Both the position numbers and the translations under genes were made by a program. A DNA stretch of 64,000 nucleotides, taken from NCBI RefSeq assembly GCF_001661265.1, contig NW_017567018.1, forward strand, positions 62,001-126,000, given 5' to 3'. Source of the stretch: Saitoella complicata NRRL Y-17804. Taxonomy: Eukaryota; Ascomycota; Saitoellomycetes; Saitoellales; Saitoellaceae. Under the pieces are notes generated by a model. The model made no database searches, was not told the DNA's origin, and worked only from the letters and a program-made list of their open reading frames with translations. This document shows positions 1-12,134 of this stretch, piece by piece (within the stretch, counting starts at the first letter, position 1; every line of letters starts with the position of its first letter).

Positions 1-1422
1 AAGGGCTTTGGTGAATTCGCGCATGGCAAAGTAGGCGTTTGACATACGGATGTAGCCCTTGACGTAGCTAGGGTCAATCTCGACAGCCTTCTCGCAGTCC
101 TTGAGGGCTTCGGAGATGGACAAGAGCTTCAAGTAGGCAGCGGCACGGTTTCCGTAGCCACGGGCGTCTTCGGGTGCGCAGTCGATCATCTCGGTGTAGG
201 TCTTGACGGCTGCGACGTAGTCTCCGGCTTTGAAGAGGTCGTTACCCTTCACGCGGGCCTCCTCGGCTTTTACGGGGTCGACCTTGGCGAGACGGGCCTT
301 CTCCTTCAATTTCTTCTCTGCGTCACGGAGTTTGTTCAGGGTGTCTGCGGTGCGGTGCTCAGTGAGAGACTTCTGGTACCACTTGACTGCACCCTCAAGG
401 TCGTCCTTCTTGATGCATGCGGTTCCGGCACGGGCCATGGCCTTTGCGATGTGCTTGTAGTCGGCACGGATTTCACGACCCTCGTCGATGGCCTTCTCGG
501 AAGTCTCGATACACTTGTCCAACTCGCCAGACTCGTAGTAAGCCGCAGCCAAGTTGTTGAGATAAGTGATATCCTTGTGCAAAGACCATGCCTTTTCGAA
601 CTGAGCGATCGCGGTAGCAAAGTCGCGCGACTTGTAAGCGGCGTTGCCCTTTGCCTTCTCCGCATCAGCCTGCTCCTTAGCCTTGGCATCCTCAGAAACC
701 TCCTCCTCGACGGGCGCATCCTCCATCTTGACATCCTCCTTCTTCTCCTCCTTCACAGGCTCAGGCGCATCATTCTCATCGACAACGGAAGCAGGCACCT
801 GACCCTCCTCCTGACCAGCACGAGAGAGATCATCAGCATTAACTCCCATCAACGCCAACACCAACTGCATCATCCTCGGGTCCGAAATGTATTGCTGGAT
901 GTTGTTAGGGTTCTTCTTGATCTGCTCCAGTTTCTGCATGAACGCGGAGTCGGCGAGAAGAGGCGCCATTTGTGGGTTCGATGCGATTTTCTGGAGGAGA
1001 TTGGGATCAGAGAAGATCTTGCCGAGGCCCATGTCGGCGTCTTCACCGTCCGCGGCGGCTTCACGGTCGATAGCGTCCTTGACACTCTTCAATCCGGCTT
1101 GTAACTGCGCATTCGAGGAGTCGACCTTCAATCCCGCCTCGTAGGCATCCAACGCACCAACCAAATCACCCTGTCCATGGAGCGCAGCACCCTTCCTTCC
1201 AAATCCCTTCGCGAAGCCAGGGTTCAACTCGACGCACTTGTTCGCATCCTCCAATGCGGCGTTGTAGTTGCGGAGAGATGCGTGGCACGCAGAACGGTTG
1301 GAGTAGAGAACGTAGTTTGAGGGATCGACTTCGATACCCTTGGTGAAGAAGTCGATGGCGATAGGGAAGTCCTTTTGGGCGAAGGCGGCGTTACCCTGTG
1401 CTTTGAATTCGTCGGCTGACAT
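1..1422 (-). CDS. STI1: Hsp70/Hsp90 co-chaperone STI1 (HOP), 3' part missing
   Basis: The gene reads from ATG at 1422 to the window edge as 474 codons without an intron; about 100 C-terminal residues lie outside. Its role is to pass client proteins from Hsp70 to Hsp90 in the cytosol. Visible parts in order: TPR1 (about residues 3-105, opening DEFKAQGNAAF), a DP1 domain with its Asp-Pro repeats (about 130-195, DPNLL and DPRMM), an acidic/Lys-rich linker (about 200-250), TPR2A (from about 253, KAKGNAAY) and the start of TPR2B (from about 386, RVKGNDLF). The cut falls inside TPR2B, so the last helices and DP2 are not seen. It is head-to-head with a nucleotidase gene, and a heat-shock-like element lies about 90 bp upstream of the ATG. 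The family call is very secure from domain order. Confidence 0.96.
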   Translation of the reverse strand, partial: MSADEFKAQGNAAFAQKDFPIAIDFFTKGIEVDPSNYVLYSNRSACHASLRNYNAALEDANKCVELNPGFAKGFGRKGAALHGQGDLVGALDAYEAGLKVDSSNAQLQAGLKSVKDAIDREAAADGEDADMGLGKIFSDPNLLQKIASNPQMAPLLADSAFMQKLEQIKKNPNNIQQYISDPRMMQLVLALMGVNADDLSRAGQEEGQVPASVVDENDAPEPVKEEKKEDVKMEDAPVEEEVSEDAKAKEQADAEKAKGNAAYKSRDFATAIAQFEKAWSLHKDITYLNNLAAAYYESGELDKCIETSEKAIDEGREIRADYKHIAKAMARAGTACIKKDDLEGAVKWYQKSLTEHRTADTLNKLRDAEKKLKEKARLAKVDPVKAEEARVKGNDLFKAGDYVAAVKTYTEMIDCAPEDARGYGNRAAAYLKLLSISEALKDCEKAVEIDPSYVKGYIRMSNAYFAMREFTKAL

Positions 1423-1508
1423 TGTGTGATCTATTGGGGTATAATTCTTTGCTGTAATTGAGAACCGACGTCGGGCGTATTTGAAGGGTGCGTTCTGGGG
1501 AAAGTACC

Positions 1509-1520
1509 GAAGGTTCGAGA
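1509..1520 (-). promoter_or_regulatory. Heat-shock-element-like site upstream of STI1
   Basis: On the STI1 strand the bases read TCTCGAACCTTC. This gives GAA-nn-TTC plus a third, 2-of-3 matching unit in front, the layout recognised by Hsf1. It lies 87-98 bp upstream of the STI1 start codon. STI1 is a known heat-shock gene in fungi. The link to Hsf1 is inferred from spacing and pattern only. Confidence 0.45.
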
Positions 1521-1732
1521 TGACGTTGCCGGGAAAGCCCTCAATTGAAACGATCATGAGGACTAATGAATCTAGGTAGTTTACGTTTTGTTTTTATCAG
1601 CTCGCATGCACAAATCATACATTCAATGACAGCCGTATCTTCGTTACTTCATAGCCTCTGATCTCGCCGCTTCGAGAGTCCATCCATTAAAAATACCTCC
1701 TCGAGCATAACATCTTCAATAAACGACCTACA

Positions 1733-2791
1733 ATGACTCAACCACCACTAATAGACCCATCCATGCTCTCCATGGACGATCCCATGTTCAACCCCGCTCC
1801 GCCAAAGCCCATCGACTTCACCTTCGCCGCCTCCAACCTCATCGACTGCTCCCTCGAGATCGGTGCAATCTACAGCAAAGACCCAGAATCTCTCCATCGC
1901 AAAGTCGAACGGATCCTCGCTGATGGCGGCGAAAACCTCCACATTATCTCCGATTTCGACATGACCCTGACAAAGTACTGGATCAAGGACAGGAAGACCG
2001 GGGAGAAGAGGAGGGGCGTGAGTTCACACGGAGTGATGAAATATATGCCTGGTATGACACTGGAGTTGTTGGAGAAGGAGGATGCGCTTGTGGAGAAATA
2101 TTACCCGATCGAGATGTCGCCGCATCTTACTGTTGCACAGAAGATTCCGCATATGGAGGCGTGGTGGAACTCAGCACATGATATTCTGGCGTCGATCAAC
2201 CTCTCGCGATCCGACCTTACTTCTACACTGAAGAACTATCCTTTCCAGTTTAGAGAAGGTGCGAAGGAGTTGTTGCATGCTGCCCATGAACGCGGTGTGG
2301 AAGTTTCGGTGTTCTCCGCTGGTGTAGGTGATGTTATTGTTGAGGGGATGAAGCCGCTGGGTGTACCCATCACTCAGGACCTCTCAGCAAAAGGAGAGGG
2401 TGTGGTCAAGGTTGTTGCAAACCGCATGAAATGGACCGGAGACGAACCCGAAGACAAGTGTGTAGGCTTCCATGATCCCCTCATCCACTCCTTTAACAAG
2501 GGAGAGCACACACTTTCCTCGCCTAGCGAGCCTACGGAACCAAACGTTCCTACAAGCACCTCACACCGTCCAAACGTTCTACTTCTCGGCGATTCGTTGG
2601 GTGATATCCACATGAAAGACGGATACCCTCATAAGAACTCGCTATCGGTGGGCTTTCTCAATGTTGATGAGGATATGTGGTTGGATCGGTATTTGGAAGT
2701 TTTCGATGTTGTGATCAGTGGAGAGGATGAGAGTATGGATTGGGTGAGTTTCTTGATTGGTAGCTTGAGCGTCAAGGAAGAGAAGAATTAG
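1733..2791 (+). CDS. Cytosolic pyrimidine 5'-nucleotidase (UMPH-1 / NT5C3 family)
   Basis: Single exon, 352 residues. The family removes phosphate from pyrimidine 5'-monophosphates (UMP, CMP). The HAD-fold signature is plain: DFDMTLT near residue 80 carries the nucleophile and acid/base aspartates, VFSAGVGDV near 198 is motif II, and LLLGDSLGD near 285 is the metal-binding motif IV. The stretches LTVAQKIPHMEAWW and KVVANRM follow the eukaryotic NT5C3 pattern. About 50 residues before the HAD core are fungal and have no recognised domain. No targeting signal is seen, so it is likely cytosolic. It shares a 310 bp divergent promoter region with STI1. Length and motif order match the family, so the call is firm; the exact substrate range is inferred. 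Confidence 0.9.
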   Translation: MTQPPLIDPSMLSMDDPMFNPAPPKPIDFTFAASNLIDCSLEIGAIYSKDPESLHRKVERILADGGENLHIISDFDMTLTKYWIKDRKTGEKRRGVSSHGVMKYMPGMTLELLEKEDALVEKYYPIEMSPHLTVAQKIPHMEAWWNSAHDILASINLSRSDLTSTLKNYPFQFREGAKELLHAAHERGVEVSVFSAGVGDVIVEGMKPLGVPITQDLSAKGEGVVKVVANRMKWTGDEPEDKCVGFHDPLIHSFNKGEHTLSSPSEPTEPNVPTSTSHRPNVLLLGDSLGDIHMKDGYPHKNSLSVGFLNVDEDMWLDRYLEVFDVVISGEDESMDWVSFLIGSLSVKEEKN

Positions 2792-3427
2792 ACCGTGGGA
2801 GGGTTGGACGGAATGTACGATATGAAACCGGAATGATTTATGCTTATGGGCGTTGACAAAGCTTGAGATGCTTAGCAGGGAAATATGAGAGGAGCGCTGA
2901 GGACCCCGTTTTAGATGGTATTGCGGCTTTCGAATAGATCGTCAACATAAGCGCGATAACACTCAGCGCAGTCATCCGCCCCTTATGAACTTGAATACTA
3001 TATCGTGACGAACAGAGCAAGTGAGGGTAGATCCACCGGTCAGCCAAATCAGCTGTAAAAGGTGAGCCCGAGTGCGTCTTCTCGCCGGTTACCGTCATAC
3101 GTGCCGTATCGCAACCGCGCAGCCAGCAGCCGCAGCGTGGCAACCTATCAAGTATGGATCCCTTTCCTTTTATGCAATGCCCAATCCTCCGATTGTAGAT
3201 GAAGTAGTTGGAAACCTTGACAGTGTATTTTATCTCGCTTTCACGGCCGCCACGCACGTGTCCTCGAGGCCCGACAGCTGCGACGCGTGCATCGAAGCGT
3301 ACGAAGGTTGAACGAAATCCAGTAAATACCCCCGGCAGCTTCGATTCCTTGCGTGATCCCTGTTACGACTGTTTGCGCATAGGCTCTCGACCAGCTCTGC
3401 TCGTTCGCTTCGTCTCACATACACAAC
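2792..3427. other. Intergenic: nucleotidase 3' end and PRP8 promoter
   Basis: 636 bp without a supportable gene. It should hold the nucleotidase 3' UTR and the PRP8 promoter. A 137-codon open frame on the minus strand has no family-like sequence and I do not call it. Confidence 0.6.
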
Positions 3428-6400
3428 ATGGCAGCATTGCCTCCGCCGCCCGGCTTTGAGGGCAGGCAGCAACCTCCACCACCTCCTCCACCGGGGTATG
3501 CCCCTCCACCCCCGGGAGAGCCGTCCTCTGCTAAACTCAACGAGAAAGCACGAAAGTGGCATCAGACTCAGAAGAACAAGTTTAGCGCAAAGCGTAAGCA
3601 TGGTTTTGTGGAGACTGAGAAGGCTGAGATGCCACCGGAGCATTTGAGGAAGATTATCAAGGATCATGGAGATATGAGCAGCAATAAGTTCAGAAACGAC
3701 AAGCGGGCGTATTTGGGTGCGCTCAAGTTCATGCCTCATGCTGTCTTGAAATTGCTGGAGAATATGCCTATGCCTTGGGAGCAAGTCCGTGAGGTGCCGG
3801 TACTGTACCATATCACTGGTGCAATTACATTCGTGAATGAAATTCCGAGAGTAATTGAGCCGGTGTTCACGGCGCAATGGGGTACGATGTGGATCATGAT
3901 GAGAAGAGAAAAGCGTGATCGACGACACTTTAAGCGCATGCGGTTCCCTCCATTCGACGACGAAGAGCCTGTTCTTGATTACGCAGAGAACGTGGAAGAG
4001 GTTGAGCCATTAGAAGCGATTACGATGGAGCTTGATGAGGAGGAAGACGGTCCGGTTTACGAATGGTTCTACGATCACAAGCCTTTGCTCGACACAGTTC
4101 ACGTCAATGGTCCGTCATATAAAAAATGGCACCTTGATCTACCGCAGATGTCGACACTATACCGCCTGGCAAATCAGCTTTTGTCTGATCTGACCGACAA
4201 GAACTACTTCTACCTGTTCGACACCAAGTCTTTCTTCACGGCGAAGGCACTCAACATGGCTATTCCAGGAGGACCGAAGTTCGAGCCGCTGTACAAGGAT
4301 GTGGACATTGACGACGAATGGACAGACTTTAATGACATTCACAAGATCATCATTCGCCAGCCTATCCGCACGGAATACAAAGTCGCCTTCCCTTACCTCT
4401 ACAACTCGCTTCCACGTTCAGTGCATATCGGACAATACCACGAACCTAGCAACGTCTACATCAAAGCCGAAGACCCCGACCTTCCAGCATTCTACTTCGA
4501 CCCCGTTATCAACCCTATCCCCTCTCGCTCTCTTGCGCCTGCTAATGTTGAGATATCTCACGAGGACGAGATTTTTGGTGAAGATGATGAGGACGAGTTT
4601 GAGTTGCCTGCGGAGTGTGGTGCGTTTTTGGAGGATGTGGAGTTGTACACGCAGAATACGGCAAACGCCATCGCACTTTGGTGGGCACCGAACCCGTTTA
4701 GCCACCGTTCTGGACGAACGGTAAGAGCGCAGGATGTCCCACTTGTTAAGCAATGGTACCGTGAACACTGTCCGCCCAATCAGCCTACTAAGGTCAGAGT
4801 TTCGTACCAGAAACTGCTCAAGAATTTTGTCTTGAACGAACTGCATTCGAAGCCGGCCAAACCAGTGAACAAAAAATACTTGTTTAGGACTCTGGCTAGC
4901 ACGAAGTTCTTCCAGAAGACGACGATTGATTGGGTTGAGGCCGGTTTGCAAGTGTGTCGACAAGGTTACAACATGCTGAACCTGTTGATTCACCGTAAGA
5001 ACCTGAACTTCTTGCACCTGGACTACAATATGAATCTGAAACCGACTAAGACGCTCACTACCAAGGAGCGTAAGAAGTCACGTTTCGGAAACGCATTCCA
5101 TCTTATGCGTGAGATTTTGCGTCTGACGAAGCTGTTGGTAGACGCGCAGGTTCAGTATCGTCTTGGGAACATCGATGCCTATCAGCTGGCTGACGGTATC
5201 CACTACTGTTTCAATCATATTGGTCAGTTGACGGGTATGTACCGTTACAAGTACCGTCTTATGCGCCAGATCCGTGCGTGTAAGGATTTGAAGCACTTGA
5301 TTTACTACCGTTTCAACACTGGTCCTGTCGGTAAGGGTCCTGGGTGTGGTTTCTGGGCGCCCAGCTGGAGGGTGTGGTTGTTCTTTTTGCGTGGTATTGT
5401 GCCGTTGTTGGAGCGTTGGTTGGGTAATCTCCTGGCTCGTCAATTCGAGGGACGTCATTCTAAGGGTGTCGCGAAGACCATCACGAAGCAGCGCGTAGAG
5501 TCTAACTTTGATTTGGAGCTGAGAGCGGCTGTCATGAACGATATCTTGGATATGATGCCAGAGGGTGTGAAGGCCAACAAGGCTAAGACGATCCTGCAGC
5601 ATCTGTCCGAGGCATGGCGATGCTGGAAGGCGAATATTCCATGGAAGGTTCCCGGTCTGCCGGCACCTGTGGAGAATGTCATTCTGCGATACGTGAAGGC
5701 TAAGTCTGACTGGTGGGTTGGTGCTGCTCACTACAACCGTGAGCGTATCAGGCGCGGAGCCACGGTTGATAAGACCATTGCGAAGAAGAACTTGGGTAGA
5801 CTTACCCGTCTTTGGTTGAAGGCGGAGCAAGAGAGGCAGCATAACTACTTGAAGGATGGTCCGTACGTGACTGCTGAGGAGGCTGTGGCTATCTACACCA
5901 CGACCGTGCACTGGCTTGAGTCGAGGAAGTTTGCGCCTATTCCCTTCCCTCCTCTCAGCTATAAGCATGATACGAAGCTACTCGTCCTTGCGCTGGAGAA
6001 GTTGAAGGAGGCGTACAGTGTGACCGGAAGACTGAACCAGAGCCAGAGAGAAGAGTTGGCGTTGATCGAGCAGGCCTATGACAACCCGCATGAGTGTTTG
6101 TCGCGTATCAAACGTTTCCTTCTTACTCAGCGTGCGTTCAAAGAAGTGGGTGTTGAGTTCATGGACATGTACTCGCACCTTATCCCGGTATACGACGTTG
6201 AGCCCATGGAGAAGATCACTGATGCATACCTGGATCAGTACCTTTCGTACGAGGCTGATAAGCGACACCTCTTCCCCGGATGGATTAAGCCATCTGATTC
6301 TGAGCCACCGCCGTTGCTTGTTTACAAATGGTGCCAGGGCATCAACAACCTGACAAACGTGTGGGAAACAGAGGAAGGCGAGGTCAATGTCATGCTGGAA

Positions 6401-9400
6401 ACCTCATTGAGCAAGGTTTACGAGAAGATCGATCTGACTTTGCTTAACCGCCTTCTCCGTTTGATCTTGGATCACAACATTGCTGATTACATGACTGCAA
6501 AGAACAACATTGTTCTTAACTACAAGGACATGAACCACGTCAATGCCTACGGTCTCATCCGTGGTTTACAGTTCTCCGCTTTCATCTTCCAGTACTACGG
6601 TTTGATTCTCGATCTCCTGGTGTTGGGTCTTGAGCGCGCATCCGAGATGGCTGGACCACCACAGATGCCGAACGACTTCCTTCAATTTCAGAACGTTGCG
6701 ACGGAGACTAAGCACCCAGTCCGACTGTACTCGCGTAACATTGATAAGATCCATATGTTCTTCCGCTTTTCTGCCGATGAAGCTAGGGATCTTACTCAGA
6801 GGTATTTGACGGAACACCCTGACCCTAACGGTGAGAACATTGTTTCATTCAACAATAAGAAGTGCTGGCCTCGCGACTGCCGTATGCGTCTTTTCCGTGC
6901 TGATGTTAACTTGGGTCGTGCGGTCTTCTGGTCTATTAAGAACCGTTTGCCGCGTTCTTTGACGACTATCGAATGGCAGGACACCTTCACGAGTGTTTAC
7001 TCCAAAGACAACCCGAACTTGCTATTCTCCATGGCAGGATTTGAGGTTCGCATCTTGCCCAAGATCCGCAATCTCAAGGAGGAGTTCAGTTTGAAGGACG
7101 GTGTTTGGAATCTAGTCAACCAACAGACTAAGGAGCGTACTGCTCAGGCGTACCTCCGTGTCTCTGATGATGCCATCCAGGTTTTCAACAACCGCATTAG
7201 GCAGATCCTGATGTCCTCTGGAAGTACAACGTTCACTAAGATCTGTAACAAGTGGAATACCGCTTTGATCTCTTTGTTGACGTATTACCGTGAGGCTGTG
7301 ATCACTACCACCGAGTTGCTTGACTTGCTTGTACGTTGTGAGACCAAGATTCAGACTCGTGTCAAGATTGGGTTAAACTCCAAGATGCCTTCGCGTTTCC
7401 CTCCTGCTGTCTTCTACTCGCCTAAGGAGCTCGGTGGTTTGGGTATGTTGTCCATGGGTCACATTCTCATTCCTCAGTCCGATTTGCGATGGAGCAAACA
7501 GACGGATGCGGGAATCAGTCACTTCCGCAGTGGTATGAGCCATGAGGAGGACCAGCACATCCCTGCTCTGTACCGTTACGTCCAACCTTGGGAAGCTGAG
7601 TTCATTGACTCTCAACGTGTCTGGGCCGAATACGCCATGAAGCGTCAAGAGGCCACCCAGCAGAACCGTAGGCTCACCCTTGAGGATCTGGAGGATTCTT
7701 GGGACCGCGGTATTCCTCGTATCAACACCCTTTTCCAGAAGGACCGTCACACCTTAGCATACGACAAGGCTTGGCGTGTGCGTACGGAGTTCAAGCAGTA
7801 CCAGCTGCTGAAGGCCAATCCATTCTGGTGGACTAACCAGCGTCACGATGGTAAGCTTTGGCAGCTGAACAACTACCGTACCGATGTTATTCAAGCGCTC
7901 GGTGGTGTCGAGGGTATTTTGGAGCACACTTTGTTCAAGGGTACTGGATTCGCCACATGGGAGGGTCTTTTCTGGGAGAAAGCCAGTGGATTTGAAGAGA
8001 GTATGAAGTACAAGAAGCTTACGAACGCGCAAAGATCCGGTCTTAACCAGATTCCTAACCGTCGTTTCACCTTGTGGTGGTCTCCTACGATCAACCGTGC
8101 CAACGTTTATGTCGGTTTCCAGGTTCAGCTCGACTTGACCGGTATTTTCATGCACGGTAAGATTCCTACCTTGAAGATTTCTCTCATTCAGATTTTCCGT
8201 GCACACTTGTGGCAGAAGATTCACGAGTCTACTGTGCTCGATTTGTGTCAGGTGCTTGATGGAGAACTTGAGGCACTTCAGATCGAGACCGTTCAGAAGG
8301 AGTCCATTCACCCAAGGAAGTCATACAAGATGAACAGCTCTTGTGCTGATATCCTGTTGCTCGCTACTTATAAGTGGAACATGACCAGGCCTTCGCTGTT
8401 GAACGACAGTAAGGACCAGTTGGATGGTACTACTGGTAACAAGTACTGGATTGATGTGCAGTTGAGGTATGGAGACTTCGACTCTCATGACATTGAGCGT
8501 TACACACGTGCCAAGTTCCTTGACTACACCACCGACTCGCAGTCTATCTACCCCTCGCCACACGGTGTCATGGTTGGTATCGATCTTGCGTACAACTTGC
8601 ACAGTGCTTACGGCAACTACTTCCCTGGTATGAAGCCCTTGTTGCAGCAAGCTACGGCGAAGATCATGAAGGCGAACCCTGCTCTGTACGTTCTTCGTGA
8701 GCGTATCAGGAAGGCTCTTCAGCTCTACTCTTCGGAACCCACTGAGCCGTATTTGTCATCTTCAAACTACGCGGAGTTGTTCAGCAACCAGATTATCTGG
8801 TTTGTTGATGACACTAACGTTTACCGTGTTACCATTCATAAGACGTTCGAGGGTAACTTGACCACGAAGCCCATCAACGGTGCCATCTTCATCTTCAACC
8901 CTCGATCTGGACAGTTGTTCTTGAAGGTTATTGTCAGTGCTGTTTGGGCAGGTCAGAAGCGTCTTGGACAGCTTGCAAAGTGGAAGACCGCCGAAGAAGT
9001 TGCGGCGTTGATCCGTTCCTTGCCAATCGAAGAACAGCCTAAGCAGATCATTGTCACTCGTAAAGGTATGCTTGACCCTCTTGAGGTTCATCTTCTTGAT
9101 TTCCCGAACATTACCATCAAAGGTTCCGAGCTTCAATTGCCATTCCAGGCGGCTATGAAGGTCGAGAAGTTGGGCGATATGATCTTGAAGGCGACTGAAC
9201 CTGTCATGGTTCTGTACAACATCTATGATGACTGGCTCAAGACCATCTCTTCGTACACCGCTTTCTCTAGGTTAATCCTTATCTTGCGTGCACTTCACGT
9301 CAATATGGACAAGACCAAGGTCATTCTTCGTCCTGACAAGACCGTCATCACGCATGAGCATCACATGTGGCCAGACCTCGGCGACGAAGGATGGATCAAG

Positions 9401-10480
9401 GTGGAAGTCCAGCTTCGCGATCTTATCTTGGCTGACTACGGCAAGAAGAACAACGTTCAGGTCCAGAGTTTAACTAGTACTGAAGTACGTGATATCATCC
9501 TTGGTATGGAGATCAGTGCACCTTCGCAACAGCGTCAGCAGATTGCCGAGATTGAGAAGCAACAGCAGGAGCAGTCTCAGCTCACCGCCCTTACGTCGAA
9601 GACGACCAACGTTCACGGTGATGAGCTCGTTGTCACTACGACCTCAAACTATGAACAGCAGACGTTCTCGAGTAAGACTGATTGGCGTATCCGTGCTATC
9701 TCGACCACAAACTTGCATCTCCGCACCAAGAACATTTATGTTCTTTCGGACGATATTAGGGAGGGTCAATACACGTACATTATGCCGAAGAACTTGCTCA
9801 AGCGCTTCATCCAGATCTCGGATCTGCGAACTCAAGTTGCCGGTTTCTTGTACGGTGCTTCGCCTCCGGACAACGACCAGATCAAGGAAATTAGGTGTAT
9901 CGTCATGGTGCCGCAGTTGGGCAACAACCAAACGGTGAAGTTACCTCATCAGCTTCCTGAGCACGACTTCTTGTTGAAGGATCTCGAACCGCTGGGTTGG
10001 TTGCACACGCAGCCACAGGAGACGAACCACTTGTCTGCCATTGATGTTACGACTCACGCTCGTGTGATGGCCGCTCACAAGGAATGGCATTCGAAGACGG
10101 TCACTATGACTGTGTCGTTTACTCCAGGATCCGTATCCTTGTCTGCATATGCCCTTACACCACAGGCCTACGAATGGGGTGCGAAAAATCAGGATCTTAC
10201 CAGTGTGGAGCCCCAGGGTTATGTCCCTACCATGGCTGATCGGGTCCAGTTGTTGCTCAGTGACAGGCTGGCTGGTTTCTTCTTGGTACCCGAGGACGAT
10301 GTGTGGAACTTTGGATTGACGTTGGGTGCTTCTTGGAATGCCAACGCGCCGTACGCTTTGAAGTTGGATACTCCCATGCCCTTCTATGACCCTCGTCACC
10401 GTACGGGTCACTTTGCCAGCTTCATTGGTATGGAGGCGGATGATGATTTGGGAGTCGAGAGGAGTGATGTGTTTGCATAA
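3428..10480 (+). CDS. PRP8: Pre-mRNA splicing factor PRP8 (U5 snRNP core)
   Basis: One uninterrupted exon of 2350 residues, close to the 2335 of human PRPF8. Prp8 is the central scaffold of the spliceosome and cradles U5, U6 and the splice sites in the nucleus. Order seen: a proline-rich N-terminus, PRO8NT region (KARKWHQTQ near 40), PROCN region (about 390-800), RRM-like segment (about 980-1075), U5- and U6-contact regions, an endonuclease-like and then RNase H-like domain (about 1650-2000), and a C-terminal MPN/JAB domain (about 2090-2330). The end, VERSDVFA, corresponds to the metazoan REDLYA tail that contacts Brr2. Fungal PRP8 genes often carry an intein; the ordinary length and continuous family-like sequence show none here. 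The lack of introns in 7 kb stands out beside its intron-rich neighbours. Confidence 0.98.
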   Translation: MAALPPPPGFEGRQQPPPPPPPGYAPPPPGEPSSAKLNEKARKWHQTQKNKFSAKRKHGFVETEKAEMPPEHLRKIIKDHGDMSSNKFRNDKRAYLGALKFMPHAVLKLLENMPMPWEQVREVPVLYHITGAITFVNEIPRVIEPVFTAQWGTMWIMMRREKRDRRHFKRMRFPPFDDEEPVLDYAENVEEVEPLEAITMELDEEEDGPVYEWFYDHKPLLDTVHVNGPSYKKWHLDLPQMSTLYRLANQLLSDLTDKNYFYLFDTKSFFTAKALNMAIPGGPKFEPLYKDVDIDDEWTDFNDIHKIIIRQPIRTEYKVAFPYLYNSLPRSVHIGQYHEPSNVYIKAEDPDLPAFYFDPVINPIPSRSLAPANVEISHEDEIFGEDDEDEFELPAECGAFLEDVELYTQNTANAIALWWAPNPFSHRSGRTVRAQDVPLVKQWYREHCPPNQPTKVRVSYQKLLKNFVLNELHSKPAKPVNKKYLFRTLASTKFFQKTTIDWVEAGLQVCRQGYNMLNLLIHRKNLNFLHLDYNMNLKPTKTLTTKERKKSRFGNAFHLMREILRLTKLLVDAQVQYRLGNIDAYQLADGIHYCFNHIGQLTGMYRYKYRLMRQIRACKDLKHLIYYRFNTGPVGKGPGCGFWAPSWRVWLFFLRGIVPLLERWLGNLLARQFEGRHSKGVAKTITKQRVESNFDLELRAAVMNDILDMMPEGVKANKAKTILQHLSEAWRCWKANIPWKVPGLPAPVENVILRYVKAKSDWWVGAAHYNRERIRRGATVDKTIAKKNLGRLTRLWLKAEQERQHNYLKDGPYVTAEEAVAIYTTTVHWLESRKFAPIPFPPLSYKHDTKLLVLALEKLKEAYSVTGRLNQSQREELALIEQAYDNPHECLSRIKRFLLTQRAFKEVGVEFMDMYSHLIPVYDVEPMEKITDAYLDQYLSYEADKRHLFPGWIKPSDSEPPPLLVYKWCQGINNLTNVWETEEGEVNVMLETSLSKVYEKIDLTLLNRLLRLILDHNIADYMTAKNNIVLNYKDMNHVNAYGLIRGLQFSAFIFQYYGLILDLLVLGLERASEMAGPPQMPNDFLQFQNVATETKHPVRLYSRNIDKIHMFFRFSADEARDLTQRYLTEHPDPNGENIVSFNNKKCWPRDCRMRLFRADVNLGRAVFWSIKNRLPRSLTTIEWQDTFTSVYSKDNPNLLFSMAGFEVRILPKIRNLKEEFSLKDGVWNLVNQQTKERTAQAYLRVSDDAIQVFNNRIRQILMSSGSTTFTKICNKWNTALISLLTYYREAVITTTELLDLLVRCETKIQTRVKIGLNSKMPSRFPPAVFYSPKELGGLGMLSMGHILIPQSDLRWSKQTDAGISHFRSGMSHEEDQHIPALYRYVQPWEAEFIDSQRVWAEYAMKRQEATQQNRRLTLEDLEDSWDRGIPRINTLFQKDRHTLAYDKAWRVRTEFKQYQLLKANPFWWTNQRHDGKLWQLNNYRTDVIQALGGVEGILEHTLFKGTGFATWEGLFWEKASGFEESMKYKKLTNAQRSGLNQIPNRRFTLWWSPTINRANVYVGFQVQLDLTGIFMHGKIPTLKISLIQIFRAHLWQKIHESTVLDLCQVLDGELEALQIETVQKESIHPRKSYKMNSSCADILLLATYKWNMTRPSLLNDSKDQLDGTTGNKYWIDVQLRYGDFDSHDIERYTRAKFLDYTTDSQSIYPSPHGVMVGIDLAYNLHSAYGNYFPGMKPLLQQATAKIMKANPALYVLRERIRKALQLYSSEPTEPYLSSSNYAELFSNQIIWFVDDTNVYRVTIHKTFEGNLTTKPINGAIFIFNPRSGQLFLKVIVSAVWAGQKRLGQLAKWKTAEEVAALIRSLPIEEQPKQIIVTRKGMLDPLEVHLLDFPNITIKGSELQLPFQAAMKVEKLGDMILKATEPVMVLYNIYDDWLKTISSYTAFSRLILILRALHVNMDKTKVILRPDKTVITHEHHMWPDLGDEGWIKVEVQLRDLILADYGKKNNVQVQSLTSTEVRDIILGMEISAPSQQRQQIAEIEKQQQEQSQLTALTSKTTNVHGDELVVTTTSNYEQQTFSSKTDWRIRAISTTNLHLRTKNIYVLSDDIREGQYTYIMPKNLLKRFIQISDLRTQVAGFLYGASPPDNDQIKEIRCIVMVPQLGNNQTVKLPHQLPEHDFLLKDLEPLGWLHTQPQETNHLSAIDVTTHARVMAAHKEWHSKTVTMTVSFTPGSVSLSAYALTPQAYEWGAKNQDLTSVEPQGYVPTMADRVQLLLSDRLAGFFLVPEDDVWNFGLTLGASWNANAPYALKLDTPMPFYDPRHRTGHFASFIGMEADDDLGVERSDVFA

Positions 10481-10942
10481 GTTCAAAAAGTTTGTTTGGA
10501 ATTCTTTTACGCAAGGGATTGATATTTGGTGTTCATACGGCAGTCGTTTAATTTTGTGCAGTCTTATAAGTATACAGTTATCCCGACGGGCTATGCAATT
10601 AGTCTCTCGCAATATATTGATACCTCATTAGCTGTCCCGGTCTTTGCCATGTTCAGATCTCTTCTTGATGTAGCGACCTTAAAAGCTTCACTTCAATTGT
10701 GAAGCGGGCAGATCCGGGGGTGCGAGCGACCTCACCCGGTGTCCCCCATGACAGCTGCCAAGAGTGGACCATCGAACAGGACTCCAATATTTTGCGTAGA
10801 ATATTTCGATAAATTTCAAAACCTTCATTCATGTTTTACCTGCACAAACCATGTTTACTGTGAAGTCCGGGGTCGCTGCCGTCGGTCATGCGCAAAGAAT
10901 CGGCCAACCGATTGCTGTACTCATCTCCATATACACACAAAA
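10481..10942. other. Intergenic between PRP8 and COX subunit Vb gene
   Basis: 462 bp holding the PRP8 3' UTR and the promoter of the next gene. No RNA gene or repeat is recognised. A short stem (GCTTCAC then GTGAAGC, about 10685-10704) is visible but its meaning is unknown. Confidence 0.5.
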
Positions 10943-11840
10943 ATGTTTGCTCTTCGCCGAACTCTCGCCACTGGTGTCCGTCAGGTTGCTGCCCGTCGCA
11001 CCTTTTCCTCCGCTCTTGTATTGAGGAACGGTACGTCTCCCTTTTTTCATGATGCTGCGGACGTGTTTGGCCAAGATCTGTGTGTGGATGGCTGGGGGAG
11101 GTGATTGTGGGCAATTGAGGGGACGGAGGTGGGGTTATGGTTTGGTTTTGTGGATCTTGTTGGTTGGTAGTGTTGGCTTGGTTTTGTGCGGTGGTTTTGG
11201 TGGGTTGGAGTGGGTCGGCGTGTGGATCATGGGAGTACCATATCGATGCCCTGATGTTATGGAGCTTGGCCGATCACGTTGCAGATGTTTTTACCGCAGG
11301 ATTAAAGAGCCTTGACTAACTTACGGCTGTCATATAGAGAACAAGCAGGTCGAGGCCCTTCAGAAGGAGTTCGAGCAGGTCAAGGGCTTCGATGACCTCC
11401 TCCCCGCTGGTGCGCCCGAGGGTACTGTCCCCACTGAGGCCAACCAGGCTACTGGTTTGGAGCGTTTCGAGTATCTCGCCAAGGTTGCCGGTGTGGAGCC
11501 TTTTGACATGGCTCCTCTGGATGCCTCTCGCTTGGGTACTATGAAGGACCCTATCATGGTTCCCTCTCTCGAGCCTATGCGGTATGCTTTCCGTAAGGTC
11601 GGCGATCGATGTGTCAGACGCTGATATTGAATATAGTATTATTGGGTGCACTGGTTACCCCGCTGACTCTCACGAGATTATGTGGATGCGGGTTCACAAG
11701 GATGGACCTAACACCCGCTGCTTCGAGTGGTGAGTACCCCCGCGTTCTTTACGGCATGGCATAAGCTGACCTTTCAAAGTGGTTCCGTTTACAAGCTTAA
11801 CCACACCGGTAACCCAGATGCTGACCCCCACCACCACTAA
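10943..11840 (+). CDS. Cytochrome c oxidase subunit Vb (yeast Cox4), mitochondrial
   Basis: Four exons: 10943-11030, 11338-11581, 11637-11729, 11780-11840, giving 161 residues. It is a zinc-binding nuclear-encoded subunit of respiratory complex IV at the matrix side. The first 25-30 residues are rich in Arg and Ser without acids (MFALRRTLATGVRQVAARR), a clear mitochondrial presequence. The core has the family's IIGCTG, the CFECGSVYKLN zinc site and the histidine tail DPHHH known from yeast Cox4. Reading phase is kept across all three joins (1, 2, 2). Intron 1 is 307 nt, far longer than the others (50-55 nt), with branch GACTAAC about 17 nt before its AG. The call is firm. Naming differs: vertebrate COX5B equals yeast Cox4. 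Confidence 0.95.
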
Positions 11841-12134
11841 ATTTGATACCTCTGAATGGGGGAGGATGTTGAGGTTCAGGTCGTTGCTCATAAGTAGAGG
11901 AGCCATTGCCGGACCTGAAAGATGTGCTGTCATATTCTAATACAAAAACACACAACAATCTTGTACCTCTTGCGTTTGTAATACGGAACGTTCGGCAAAG
12001 ATTAAGGTTTCATGTACGACGCTGCATCGCGTGCTCACGGCCGACCCCGCAAAGCACACACAACGACTGATAATTAGGAGGACCCGTGTTAACTCCCCCA
12101 AATACCATTGATTCGAGTTGCTCTTCCACAGGTC

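Noticed and set aside
2844-3257. 137-codon minus-strand frame upstream of PRP8
   Set aside because: No recognisable domain, overlaps other short frames and lies in a likely promoter and 3' UTR.
3428-10480. Possible PRP8 intein
   Set aside because: Fungal PRP8 is a common intein host, so I looked. The protein has ordinary length and no inserted block with intein splice motifs.
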